NCBI RefSeq assembly: GCF_030450125.1
Contig: NZ_CP123923.1
Coordinates: 868,001-932,000 of the forward strand
Source of the DNA: Streptomyces sp. WP-1
GTDB lineage: Bacteria; Actinomycetota; Actinomycetes; Streptomycetales; Streptomycetaceae
Reading direction: 5' to 3'
Length of the DNA: 64,000 nt
This document shows positions 1 through 8,492 of this stretch, piece after piece (the stretch's first letter is position 1; every line of letters begins with the position of its first letter). The notes under the pieces were generated by a model. It was not told the origin of the DNA. It saw nothing but the letters and a program-made list of their open reading frames with translations, and did not search any database. A program made the translations under genes and the position numbers.

Positions 1-37
1 ATGTCTGACGTCTCAATCACGTTGCTCGGGGGCCTCG

Positions 38-787
38 TTGGTTATCCATCCTGCCGCACTCGACCTGCCGCATGCACTCGTGGAGTGGGTCACCATGCTG
101 ATCGTCACCCGTGAGGGCGACCGGCGCTGCAAACTCCGCCCGTCCCAGCGCGCGATGGTGGCACTGGTGTACCTGCGCGAGCACACCACTCTGGCGAAGA
201 TCGCCGCCGGGTTCGGGATCAGCGAGTCCACCGCCCACGCCTACACCAGCGCGGTCGTCGGCCTGCTCGCCGAACGCGCACCGGGCCTGCTGAAGACGCT
301 CCGCGCGCACGACCCCGAGTTCGTCCTGCTCGACGGAACCCTCGCCGAGTGCGACCGGGTCGGCGACGGCCGGGCCGACTACTCCCACAAACACCGGCGC
401 CACGGCGTGAACGTGCAGGTCGTCACCGACCCCGGCGGCCGGCTGCTGTGGCTCTCGCCCGCCCTGCCGGGCCGCACCCACGACCTGACCGCCGCCCGCA
501 CCCACCAGATCATCCGAATCTGCGAGCGCCAGGGCGTTCCCATCCTGGCCGATCTCGCCTACCAGGGCGCCGGCCCGTGGCTGACCACCGGCATCAAGCG
601 CAGACCCCTGCAGGAACTCACTCCCACCGAAAAGACCCTCAACCGGGCACTGGCCGCAGCACGAGCGCCCGTCGAACGCGGCGTCGCGAGGCTGAAGTCC
701 TGGCGTATCTTCCACCGGTCCCGATGCAGCCCCAACCGCATGACGTCAATCGCCAAGGCCATCCTCACACTGGAGCGGCAACGCTGA
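38..787 (+). mobile_element. IS5-type (DDE_4 superfamily) transposase
   Basis: A 249-residue transposase that would cut and join the ends of an insertion sequence. Residues 15-70 form a helix-turn-helix region ([17 protein letters not shown]). The catalytic core follows: first Asp in [12 protein letters not shown], second Asp in [12 protein letters not shown], and a Glu in [13 protein letters not shown]. This order and the length fit IS5/DDE_4 transposases common in Streptomyces. The reading frame starts at a TTG at position 38; an ATG at 95 would drop 19 N-terminal residues that homologues normally have, so the TTG is preferred. It looks intact. I could not define terminal inverted repeats because the left end is at the window edge. 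Confidence 0.85.
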
Positions 788-824
788 AGAAGCTCAGTAA
801 TGTCCTCATTGGCCATTGTTATGC

Positions 825-839
825 CCATTAGGGTAATGG
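825..839. promoter_or_regulatory. short inverted repeat upstream of secreted-protein gene
   Basis: CCATTA-GGG-TAATGG is a perfect six-base inverted repeat lying 12 bases before the ATG of the secreted protein at 852. It could be an operator or act in the leader. No regulator can be assigned. Confidence 0.3.
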
Positions 840-851
840 TGTGCTTGCGGC

Positions 852-1325
852 ATGAAGAAGATCGCAACAGCCGTAGCGACGTTAGTGACCGTGGGTTCCC
901 TGTCAGCGGGGTCTGCCGCCTCCGCAGTCTCCCTGCTCGCACAGCCGCACCCTTGGGACAAGCGCATCAAGTGCCAGGCCAAGGACCCCCAGGGGCGGAA
1001 GATCGTCACCCGGTACGGGAATGCCGACTTCGGCTGGCAGCACTTCACCGGCCGCCACAACATCAAGAAGTGCGGGACGATCGCAGCCATCGTCAACGAA
1101 CACCCCGAGTCCGATGACCATCACGGCCGACTCACCTACGGCGGGGTAGAGTTCGAGACTGGCGTGCCCCGGCCCAGGATGGTGAAGATCGTGGTCATCG
1201 TTCAGTACTCCCGTAAGACCAAGGACCAGAAGTACGACGCTGGCAGCGGGCAAACGATCGGCGTGATCAACGCGTTCTGCAAGAACCAGCCGGCCAACAA
1301 ATGCCCGGCCTGGGCGAAGCTGTGA
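852..1325 (+). CDS. small secreted protein of unknown function
   Basis: 157 residues. The N-terminus is a clear Sec signal peptide: MKKIATAVATLVTVG followed by an alanine/serine-rich c-region with a likely cut after SAASA. The mature part is basic and has three cysteines (KCQAK, KKCGT, AFCKNQPANKCPAW has two more), enough for disulfides. I do not recognise a family. The stop codon overlaps a GTG that starts the next frame (GTGA), suggesting translational coupling to the 101-residue protein that follows. No good Shine-Dalgarno is visible upstream of the ATG. Confidence 0.65.
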   Translation: MKKIATAVATLVTVGSLSAGSAASAVSLLAQPHPWDKRIKCQAKDPQGRKIVTRYGNADFGWQHFTGRHNIKKCGTIAAIVNEHPESDDHHGRLTYGGVEFETGVPRPRMVKIVVIVQYSRKTKDQKYDAGSGQTIGVINAFCKNQPANKCPAWAKL

Positions 1326-1627
1326 CCGGCCAGAACCTCCACCAAGGGGTCTTCGAGCACCTGCCCGGGATCGTCCGCGCCCTGGTCGCCGATCACACGC
1401 CGGACCTTCCTGTCTTCAAGGGCCTGGTGGTCACCGGCGATGACCGGATGCGGCTGTACCTCACAGCACCCGACGGGAGCCTCACCTACGGCGCCGACGT
1501 GATCATCAGCCACGCCGGTCCCGGCCTGCTGGCCGGCATCGGGTCCGGATACCTCGAAAACGAGTACGAACAGAAGCCGACCGACGACCCGCTGTGCGAC
1601 GTGGTCGTAGATCTGACCAGCTACTGA
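1322..1627 (+). CDS. hypothetical protein coupled to the secreted-protein gene
   Basis: 101 residues from a GTG that shares GTGA with the stop codon of the preceding gene; an in-frame ATG at 1301 would give 108 residues but overlaps by 25 bases. The sequence is acidic with an apparent alpha/beta pattern (PDLPVFKGLVVTGDDRMRLYL, YGADVIISHAGPGLLAGIGSGY). There is no signal peptide and no recognised domain. The tight coupling suggests the two proteins act together, for example as a secreted protein and its cytoplasmic partner, but nothing in the sequence proves that. Confidence 0.55.
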   Translation: MTGQNLHQGVFEHLPGIVRALVADHTPDLPVFKGLVVTGDDRMRLYLTAPDGSLTYGADVIISHAGPGLLAGIGSGYLENEYEQKPTDDPLCDVVVDLTSY

Positions 1628-1826
1628 ACAGCCTCTGGGGCGGGTGGCTGGCCACGGCGTCTGGCTGTCAGAGCGGTGCACTCCGTCGCGGTCATCCAGG
1701 CAGCCGTGGCATCGGCCCTCCAGGGCAGCGGTACCGGCGTCGGTCAGCCGCCAAGGGCAGGTAGACGCGTGCAAGAGGCACCGCGCGGAGACTGCGTGCG
1801 GGGCCTCGGCCTCGTGGCGAAGTCGA

Positions 1827-2030
1827 TCAGGCGACGAAGGAGATGAACGCCTTCCACGCCTTGGGCTGGATGGCGAACGCTGGTCCGTTGTCGTGCTTCG
1901 AGTCACACACGGCCACGTAGCCATGTGTAAGAGTCGGACCGGCCATCTTGATGCAGTTGTTGCCGTTGCCACTGTAGGAAGAGACGATGAAGTCGCCTTC
2001 AGGGGCGAGGCCTTGGGCGTTAAAAGCCAT
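1827..2030 (-). CDS. DUF397 domain protein
   Basis: 67 residues that match the Streptomyces DUF397 pattern: SSYSGNGNNC near residues 17-26, VAVCDSKHDNGPA in the middle, and a terminal AWKAFISFV block. These small proteins are usually encoded next to XRE-type regulators with a DUF5753 domain, as here (the regulator lies just upstream on the same strand, ending at 2127). Known pairs of this kind behave as regulator plus small cognate partner in developmental control. Role here is inferred from family and context only. Confidence 0.85.
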   Translation of the reverse strand: MAFNAQGLAPEGDFIVSSYSGNGNNCIKMAGPTLTHGYVAVCDSKHDNGPAFAIQPKAWKAFISFVA

Positions 2031-2126
2031 CTCTTAGATCTCTCGGGCTAGTCGTTGCAGAAACTCCGGCGTCTTTGCCACTGGCACAGCGCCGTCCCGC
2101 AAGGCATCAAACCTGCGGGTGAACAT

Positions 2127-2911
2127 TTAGACCTCAGTGTCTTTGTCGCTGAGGGTGGAAGTGCCGTCGACCGTGTCCATCTGGACCACGGTCGGAATGC
2201 GGTCGTCGAACTCCATCAGCGTGAAGTCAAACGGATGACGGTAGGTGGGGTTTGCCAGGGGAAGGATCTGGATCGTCACGTTGTCCAGGGCCGCGAGTTC
2301 GCAGAGCCGGTCCATCTGTCCTCTCATGACCTGCGAGCTACCCATGACGCGGCGCAGGGCAGCCTCGTCGAGGATGGCCCGAACCTCCACGGGATTGTCC
2401 CTGATGATGATCTCCTGCCGCTCCATGCGCAGGCGGATGCCCTTCTTCACGAACTCTGTCGTGCGCTCTTCGACAGGCTTGCCGACCTCGAACACGGCTC
2501 GCGCGTACTCCTCCGTCTGGAAGAGTCCGAGCACCACGTCGGGCTGCCAGGCCCTTATGGCCTTAGCTCCGTCTTCCAAGCCGATGTACATCGCCATCCC
2601 GGATGGCATGGTGCGAGCGTAGGTCGACCACCAGCCCCTGTTCAGGCTGTCTCGGTGAATACTGACGAGGAAATCAATGTCGTTCTTGTCGGTCACGCCG
2701 TAGGCATTGAGGACCGCCACAAGGTCGACGGACCGTCGAAATGCGCTTGTGCCTCGCTCAACTCGGTACAACCGCGTGGTGCTGATGCCGTCCATCTGCT
2801 TGACGGCATCAGCAGTGGCGTTGAAGCCGGCTCGGATACGCAGGCGTCGAGTTCCGTGCCGAGCTGTACCCGCCTGACTGTCGGTCCTGTCGGTCCTGTC
2901 GGAGCTGCCAC
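2127..2911 (-). pseudogene. XRE-family regulator with DUF5753, apparently frameshifted near the N-terminus
   Basis: Most of the protein is in one frame: the end of a helix-turn-helix (RLRIRAGFNATADAV...ISTTRLYRVERG) and then DUF5753 (ARTMPSGMAMYIGLEDGAKAIRAWQP...VVLGLFQTEEYARA). The expected start of the HTH, VRRVQLGTEL, is in another frame, beginning at a GTG at 2911. Reading passes from one to the other only if one base is restored near 2846-2852, giving the family-typical VRRVQLGTELRRLRIRAG. So either one base is deleted (pseudogene or sequencing error) or translation shifts frame. A 312-residue uninterrupted frame (3065-2127) exists but has a low-complexity Arg/Asp-rich N-terminus and half an HTH. 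Confidence 0.65.
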
Positions 2912-3107
2912 GCCTGTCCTCCCGCAGTCGCGAGTCCATCCGATTCTGCCCGAAGTCCACCAAAACCAGTCGAGAGCCCCCCCCAACTCGGCGGAGAGCT
3001 GGGGCATTTCTGTCGAGAGGTTTGCTGGATCGGGCGCGAGCCCTGAGTCTGCCATCTCCAGTCACCCTTGCAAAGGCCAGAGTCTCTAGCGTTTACACAT
3101 GCTTTCT

Positions 3108-3126
3108 CAAGTGAAAAGTGCACTTG
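3108..3126. promoter_or_regulatory. inverted repeat in divergent promoter region
   Basis: CAAGTG-AAAAGTG-CACTTG is an inverted repeat in the roughly 450-base region between the leftward XRE regulator and the rightward gene at 3367. It is a plausible operator for the regulator, by position only. Confidence 0.3.
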
Positions 3127-3366
3127 GGTTTGCATTGCAACTGTCGCATGGAGCAGCCTAGATGTGCACGGAGACGACCTCGCCCGACAGCGGGACGTGA
3201 CCAGTGCTGGGCGTCTGCGACCCACTCGCAGAGCTGTCCAAACCCTCCCCCGAGGAGCGGCCCGCCGCCATTCGAGTGCTCCCTTTCGGCGGCGGCCCGC
3301 AGGGGCCCACTGACGTCCAGGACGCTGCTGGCGACCTGTAACTAAACCCCAAACGGAGACACCCCC

Positions 3367-4011
3367 ATGTCACCGATGTCACCGAGCACTACGCAGGCAC
3401 AAAACGGAATGCCCCGCGAAGACGAGAGCGGCAATGTCGAGCCCTCCCAGTCAGTCACGGTGACGTCCGGCGGGTCGCTGGCGCCAATGCCTCGCGGAGA
3501 GGCCTTGGTGCGGCGAACCCAGGCAGCACGGTGGATGCTTAAGGCCGCCGAGTCGCAGGAAGCAGTCGGCAGGGAGTGGAGACACCACGGCGCAGCTCTG
3601 ATGGCCGCCGGGATCATGTGGGACGTCGTACGGACGCCCTACACCGCCCTCGGCCTTGGTTTCGAACGCTCCACCGACGTCCAAGATCTCCGCCGTCAGG
3701 TGGCGGAGATGGGGGTTGGGGCGGTCTGGTGTGACCCCTTCAGGCCGTTCCTCTACTTCCTGGTGCCGCCCGGCACGGACCGGCACTGGCCGAGCGACAT
3801 GAGCCAGGCCGGCTTGGACTGCCTGGGGGGCACCCCGCCGTACACCCGCCATACCGGCGTGCCGCGTCTGGACCGCCTCTCGCCGCCGGGGCACTACTGG
3901 CTCGTCCCGCCCGACTACGGCGGCGATGTCCTCGCGGACCCGGCGCACCTGTACAAGGTGCTACGGGAGCGCGCGAGCGAGCTGGATGCGTCGACGCCGA
4001 GCACCCCATGA
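3367..4011 (+). CDS. hypothetical protein of the XRE/DUF397 neighbourhood
   Basis: 214 residues, starting at an ATG preceded by a good Shine-Dalgarno (CGGAGA). The first 40 residues are disordered in character. A helical region follows (RTQAARWMLKAAESQEAVGREWRHHGAALMAAGIMWDVV), then a globular stretch with conserved-looking motifs (YTALGLGFERSTD, WCDPFRPFLYFLVPPGTDRHWP, HYWLVPPDYGGDVLADP). The arrangement loosely recalls short bifunctional primase/polymerase-like proteins of Streptomyces, but I cannot assign a function. It ends in an ATGA overlap with the next gene and is probably the first gene of a three-gene operon ending in a methyltransferase. Confidence 0.7.
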   Translation: MSPMSPSTTQAQNGMPREDESGNVEPSQSVTVTSGGSLAPMPRGEALVRRTQAARWMLKAAESQEAVGREWRHHGAALMAAGIMWDVVRTPYTALGLGFERSTDVQDLRRQVAEMGVGAVWCDPFRPFLYFLVPPGTDRHWPSDMSQAGLDCLGGTPPYTRHTGVPRLDRLSPPGHYWLVPPDYGGDVLADPAHLYKVLRERASELDASTPSTP

Positions 4012-4304
4012 GCAGGTGTCGGCCGCGCCGCTCTCCCGGCCCGGCCGACACCTCTTCGCCCTCCGACTTTGTGAGAGACATGTCCGCCCAACACCCCCTG
4101 CTGCCCCTTTTACGCAAACGAAGCGCGGAACTGGTAGGCGCTGTCCCGGCGACGCTGGTCGTTGCCGACCACCTCGCTGCCCACGCGCTCATCGGCGTCA
4201 CCGTCCATGAAGACCTCGACAAGCCCCAGGCGGGCACGGCCATGTCTGTGCCGGACATGCCCGTCGACCAGTCCGGCGTCTCACCCGAAGGGCCCGCCGC
4301 GTGA
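4008..4304 (+). CDS. hypothetical protein, middle gene of three-gene operon
   Basis: 98 residues. Its ATG overlaps the previous stop by four bases, and its own stop overlaps the GTG of the next gene (GTGA). The C-terminal half (LLPLLRKRSAELVGAVPATLVVADHLAAHALIGVTVHEDL) looks helical. There is no signal peptide and no recognised domain. Four-base overlaps on both sides support it as a real translated gene. Confidence 0.55.
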   Translation: MSRCRPRRSPGPADTSSPSDFVRDMSAQHPLLPLLRKRSAELVGAVPATLVVADHLAAHALIGVTVHEDLDKPQAGTAMSVPDMPVDQSGVSPEGPAA

Positions 4305-4882
4305 TCACCATGCTCCATGAGACGCGGACTCCCGAGTACTGGGACAGCCTCTACAGCGCGAGCTATCGCGTCGCCCCGTCCCGCGCCGAGGAGCGGCAGA
4401 TGATGCGGGCCCTCACCGGCGCCGAGTGCGGCATGCGCGTCCTGGACGTCGGATGCGGCACGGGCGAGCTGAGCGCGCGCATGGCCGACTGGGGAATGAG
4501 GGTCACCGGACTCGACTTCAGCCTGGCCGCGATCACGTCGGCGAGGGACACGCACCCCGACCGCGAGGGGCTGCTGGACTTCTGCCTGTACGACGTCACC
4601 GCCGCCAGGCCGCTCGTCCCCGCGCCAGAGCCCGCTGACCTGGTGACCTGCCGACTCAGCTTCGAGTTCGTGGACAGCCCCCGCTTCATGGTCCACCTCG
4701 GCCGCTGGCTCAAGCCTGGCGGAGTCCTCTACATCGCGACGCACATCGCCGAGAAGGTGTCGCGCGGTGTCGCAAACCGCGGCATATCGGCGGCCCGCGT
4801 CGCCGAGTTGGGCGACACATGGAAGCACATGACCGTGTATCGCCTCCCCGACAACCTGCTCGGCATCGTCCTGCGGGGCTGA
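4301..4882 (+). CDS. class I SAM-dependent methyltransferase
   Basis: 193 residues beginning at a GTG coupled to the preceding gene. SAM-binding motif I is VLDVGCGTGELSARMA (residues about 46-61). The acidic end of strand 2 is in MRVTGLDFS, and motif post-I includes LYDVTAARPL. The later strand/helix pattern VTCRLSFEFVD...WLKPGGVLYIA is typical of Methyltransf_11/25 proteins. It is a compact Rossmann-fold enzyme with no extra substrate domain, so the substrate cannot be predicted. Association with XRE/DUF397 modules and small hypotheticals is common in Streptomyces. Confidence 0.85.
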   Translation: MITMLHETRTPEYWDSLYSASYRVAPSRAEERQMMRALTGAECGMRVLDVGCGTGELSARMADWGMRVTGLDFSLAAITSARDTHPDREGLLDFCLYDVTAARPLVPAPEPADLVTCRLSFEFVDSPRFMVHLGRWLKPGGVLYIATHIAEKVSRGVANRGISAARVAELGDTWKHMTVYRLPDNLLGIVLRG

Positions 4883-5208
4883 TCAGACTCCCGTCCCCTG
4901 TAGGCGATCGGACTCAGGGGACGGGACCGGCCCGTCTTCGCCGCTCGGACGTCACGGTCGCGGCGGAAGGCGGTGCTGGCTGCCGGCGTAGGCGCCTCCC
5001 TGTCGTCACGAGGCCCACGTCGGCCTCCCGGCTCGTACCGCGTCGCTCTGGTGCGCCCCGCGGTCCGCCACACCAGTGGCGGAGTGCCAGATGCGGTGCG
5101 AGCCGGGAGAACTGCGTCCCAGCACCACCCAGATCGAACCGAGTTGCCCGCTCGCGCTGCGGCACCGCCGAGGGCGCACTGGCAGCACAGCTCAGACCTA
5201 AGGTGATC
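4883..5208. other. intergenic region, no supported gene
   Basis: 326 bases between the methyltransferase and the kinase-like pseudogene. Open frames here lack family matches and good starts. An AAGGTGATC sequence just before 5209 could serve as the Shine-Dalgarno of the pseudogene. Confidence 0.5.
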
Positions 5209-6093
5209 ATGACTCAGGCAATACCAAGACCCGCGTTGGTGGACAACTCCCGGCTGGTGCACGGCCGGGCCGAAACTGAGGCCCTGGTGGGCGCCCCGGC
5301 TCAATGGGAGCCGATCGTCGGTGGGGCCGGTGTAGAGATTTGACGGGTGGCCGGCCCGCTGGGCGTGCGGATGTTCAAGCTCGGCGTGGGCGCCGGCGCG
5401 GCGAGGGTGGCTCGTGAGGCGGCAGTGCGGAGCCTGCTCGAAGGACTCGTCCCGGCGGGCTCGCGCCTTCCTGCCCAGGGCTGGCACGGCCAGGGTGGGG
5501 ACTCTGCCTGGCTGACCGTGCCGTGGCTCAACGGGCCGACGATGTGGCAGGTGTTCGCGCCGGTCCGCAGACGCGGCGAGGGGACCGACGAGGCGTTGGC
5601 TGCCGCAGTCCTGACCTGCATATCGGTCGCGACCGTCCATCAGGCGAACTGGGTTCCCGCACCACGTCATCCTCGGGCCGGGCGGGGCCCGGATGGTCGA
5701 CTGGGCGTCGGCCTGGTCCCCGGCCGAGGATCTACCCCCCCCGTGGACACGACCGGCAGCCCCGTTCATCTGTCCAGCCCCGAGAGCCTCGCCCGCTGGA
5801 GCCGGCGGCCCGTATGCCCCACGGTGGCAGACGAGGTCTGGACGCCGGCCGCGTCGATCTGGTGGGCGGCGAGCGGCCAGTGGCCGCGTGACTACCGCGC
5901 CCTGGCCATAGATCCCTCGGTGTTCACCGAATCCGAGCTGGCGAAGGTACTCGTCCGCTATGGCGCCCCTCTCGCCCTTCTCGCCCACTGGCCGGAGCTG
6001 GAGGCAGTGCTGCGGTACGTACTCGAAGCGCCCGCCGAGAGCCGGCCGTCCGCGTTGGACCTGGTCCAGCACCTGTGCGCGCTGCGGGTCTGA
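5209..6093 (+). pseudogene. decayed protein-kinase-like gene
   Basis: The pieces add up to a Streptomyces kinase-fold protein. Frame 1 from ATG 5209 gives LVHGRAETEALVGAPAQWEPIVGG, then meets an in-frame TGA at 5341. The same frame resumes with VRMFKLGVGAGAARVAREAAV (the Lys-containing N-lobe) and WLTVPWLNGPTMWQVFAPV up to HQANWV. The catalytic loop expected next (HGDLQ) is missing: about 15 bases are gone and the frame shifts to PHHVILGPGGARMVDWASAWSP. A second shift near the run of eight C at 5734-5741 returns to frame 1 (PVHLSSPESLARW...AASIWWAASGQWPRDY). One stop, one catalytic deletion and two frameshifts make function very unlikely. Confidence 0.75.
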
Positions 6094-6190
6094 TCCCGGC
6101 TCTACCCATGATCTCCGCGACCGCCCTCCCTCTCACGGGCGATCACGGGCGCCCCCGTTCACGTCCATGCATCAGGAGACCCACTTGAGT

Positions 6191-6320
6191 ATGAAGACCC
6201 TCGCGCCGATGTTCCCGGCGCGCTTTCTGACCTGGAACCTGTTCGTAGGCGGCCTGGACGCCGGCGACGACACGCGCCTTCGCGAACAGGCGAAGGTCGT
6301 GGCAGGTCTGGAGCACGACT
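6191..6320 (+). pseudogene. 5' fragment of an endonuclease/exonuclease/phosphatase-family gene
   Basis: From an ATG at 6191, about 43 residues read RFLTWNLFVGGLDAGDDTRLREQAKVVAGLE, the standard start of EEP-fold hydrolases (first strand LTWNL followed by the loop and helix of the family). The match then stops abruptly and the sequence continues into an IS3-type remnant on the other strand. The gene was evidently cut by that insertion or by a rearrangement across it. The rest of the gene is not in the window. The exact breakpoint, somewhere between 6315 and 6345, is an estimate. Confidence 0.65.
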
Positions 6321-6351
6321 TCGTCTTTGACGGACACCATCGGTGTGGTGG

Positions 6352-6790
6352 TCAGGCTGCCAAGGCGGCCTCGTGGTCGGCGGGGCCGCGGTAGCCGAGA
6401 CTGCTGTGCAACCGGTGCAATTTGTACCAGCCCTCGGTCCATTCGAAGACCACGGTGCGGGCGACGGACCCGCTCGGCCAGGAACGGTCGCCGAACAGTC
6501 CGCCCTTCGGCGTGGCGAAGAACGACTCGGCCAACGCGTCGTCCCAGCACTGGCCGGTGCGGCTGATCGACAGGCGAATATTGAATTCATCTGCCAGCAG
6601 GGAGAATTCGCGGCTGGTGGTGCCGACAGCCGCGGTCTGAATGGAAAAGCGCCGTCCCGGCGGGGCGGCGTCGGCGGCAGACGGACCGCAGCACCTCGAC
6701 GACCAGCTCGGTGCGCAGATGGTCGGCCATGACCCAGCCGACCACTCGCCGGGAGGCGATCTCGATGACGAATGTACGGAGGATTCCAAG
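6352..6790 (-). mobile_element. IS3-family transposase (OrfB) remnant
   Basis: The C-terminal half of an IS3-type integrase-core transposase. Frame a has VIEIASRRVVGWVMADHLRTELVVEVL and ALFHSDRGC, the middle of the rve domain. Near 6630 the match moves to frame b: SREFSLLADEFNIRLSISRTGQCWDDALAESFFATPKGGLF followed by the YKLHRLHSSLGYRGP end block. The N-terminal half, including the first catalytic Asp region, is absent. The frameshift and truncation make it inactive. It abuts the broken EEP gene. Confidence 0.8.
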
Positions 6791-6836
6791 AGGTCGCCAG
6801 CCGCGGACTCGGCTTCTTCCCCATGCTCTCCATGAT

Positions 6837-6876
6837 GGACATCCTTCCGGGGCAGAGCCCCTGATCCCGGATGTCC
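6837..6876. terminator. nested inverted repeat downstream of IS remnant
   Basis: Outer arms GGACATCC and GGATGTCC enclose an inner GGGGC-AGA-GCCCC hairpin. It could act as a bidirectional terminator or be the end of the former element. There is no T-tract. Confidence 0.35.
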
Positions 6877-7057
6877 GCCAAAGCAGATCAAGCCCACGGA
6901 GATTCTTCGCCGGACGGAATCGTGGCTTCGGCAGGGCGAATCGAGTGCTCTGTCTAGGCCGAATGAGGCCATGTGACGTGTTGTGCGGGGGACGGCGGTC
7001 GGGTTGGGCGAGGCATAACGATGGTTCGTTGTCCATCCAGCAGAAATGAGGTTTGCG

Positions 7058-7411
7058 ATGCGTACGACACTGACCCGAGCCGCGGTGGTTCTGATGGTGG
7101 GCCTGGGCGCGGTTGTGCCCCTGGCCGCCGCAGCCCAGGCCGACGACTGGAACGGCCCCGAGAAGCAGTACAGCCACATGATGGGCGCGGGCCAGGAGGG
7201 CGTCGGCAGCGCGGCGGGCGCGGGCTACGAGTACGTGAACGCCGGCGGACGCGACGGCGCCACCGCCGCCAGTGGGGGCTTCTTCATGACGGGCGCGGGT
7301 CATGAGGGCACCGGCAGCGTGGCGGCCGGGAGCAACGAGTACGTGAACGCCGGCGGACCCGACGGCGCCACCGCCGCCAGCGGCGTCTTCTTCACAGCCG
7401 ACCGGTACTGA
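7058..7411 (+). CDS. small secreted protein with two internal repeats
   Basis: 117 residues from the ATG at 7058, chosen because GAGG lies six bases upstream; an in-frame ATG at 7046 has no such site. A signal peptide (MRTTLTRAAVVLMVGLGAVVPLAAAAQA) is followed by two tandem copies of a unit of about 36 residues. Each unit carries G.GQ/HEG.GS, then EYVNAGG.DGATAASG, ending in a phenylalanine pair. The spacing suggests a small repetitive exported protein, perhaps surface-associated. No cysteines are present after the signal. I know no family. It stands alone between transposon remnants. Confidence 0.65.
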   Translation: MRTTLTRAAVVLMVGLGAVVPLAAAAQADDWNGPEKQYSHMMGAGQEGVGSAAGAGYEYVNAGGRDGATAASGGFFMTGAGHEGTGSVAAGSNEYVNAGGPDGATAASGVFFTADRY

Positions 7412-7565
7412 CCCCTCAAGACGACACGTCGTCCACCGGGCCCGCTCCATCTCTGGGCCCGGTAGGCGCGGATGAAGCCACGCGGCCGAGGCTGCCCTGT
7501 CTCCGGTAGGACGTGCGGGGTTGCACGCGGTGCCGGCGGCACTGGCCGGAACAGCCGCCGTCATG

Positions 7566-7890
7566 ATGCTTGTCGATGGGTCTGGGAGGCGCCCTGTTCC
7601 AACGATGCGGGAGCTTGGGCGCAGGCACGGCCTGACATGGCGGACGGTGTGGAAGGCCTTGGACTCGGCCTGGCCAGCGGCGCGCAAGCAGCGGCCCGCC
7701 GTCACCGGGATCTGCCACCGGCTGGTCGAGCAACACGGCGCCGACGTCGCCTACGGGATGGTCCGCCCTTTTGACGGGCCCCGGCCCCGCACCCGGACGG
7801 TCCACGTCCTCAGCGACAAGGGCTACGGCTCCCGGGCCATCCGCACCTGGCTGCGGAACCGGGGCATCGCCCACGCCGACGCCCTTTCCG
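7566..7890 (+). mobile_element. fused fragments of transposase genes
   Basis: One frame carries pieces of two unrelated transposases. TMRELGRRHGLTWRTVWKALDSAWPAARKQRP and ICHRLVEQHGADVAYGMVR resemble the HTH start and a later part of an IS21-type IstA, joined with the middle missing. HVLSDKGYGSRAIRTWLRNRGI resembles the DKGY block of IS5-type transposases. Neither is complete and the frame breaks afterwards. These look like debris of nested insertions and deletions. Confidence 0.5.
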
Positions 7891-7911
7891 CTTGGCAGGC
7901 AGTGCCCCCAC

Positions 7912-8272
7912 GAGGAAGCGCAGCGCATCTCCCGCAACGCCGCCGCCCGGGCCGCCGCCGGAATCTCGGAGAAGGTGGGGGAGCTTCTCGGAGCCGTCCT
8001 TCCCAAACCGATCGGCGCGCTGGTCGAGGCCGCCTTCAAGATCCGCGCGATCGTCATCCAGGCCATAGGCGAGCACTACGGCTGCCGTCTGGTCTCGCCC
8101 TGGACCGGCCCCGCTGATGGTCATCCCCCTCCCCCTGGCCCCCAAGCCGGACACCTCGCTGTGGTGGACGGTCATGAACTCCTCCCACAACTGGAGCCAG
8201 GACGAGAAATTCCCCCGCCACCTCAGCGTCGACGGCCCGGCCCTGGCGGTCTACAACGACCGGTTGTGTTGA
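7912..8272 (+). pseudogene. frameshifted fragment of an unknown gene
   Basis: One frame gives EAQRISRNAAARAAAGISEKVGELL followed by PIGALVEAAFKIRAIVIQAIGEHYGCRLVSPWTG. Near 8112 coding character moves to another frame that runs from ATG 8117 to the stop at 8272 (MVIPLPLAPKPDTSLWWTVMNSSHNWSQDEKF...). Both parts have strong GC3 and protein-like composition, so a single frameshifted gene is likely. The 51-residue tail could be a separate small gene. I do not recognise the family. Confidence 0.4.
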
Positions 8273-8492
8273 GGGAGGTGTAGGCGTGCCGCTCGGAAAT
8301 CAGCGGATCGGGAAGGTACTCGACGTAACAGCCCCCGGCTGCGGTCAGGTGCAGCCGCTGTGTCGGTGGTCCTGCTCCATCCGGTAGATCTTGGTGGCCG
8401 CCTGCGTGGTGAACAGGAGCGGCGGGGGCAGGTGCATCCGAGGATCGGTGTCTGGAACAGGCCGGACACCAGTACGGGAAGGCTCAACCACC

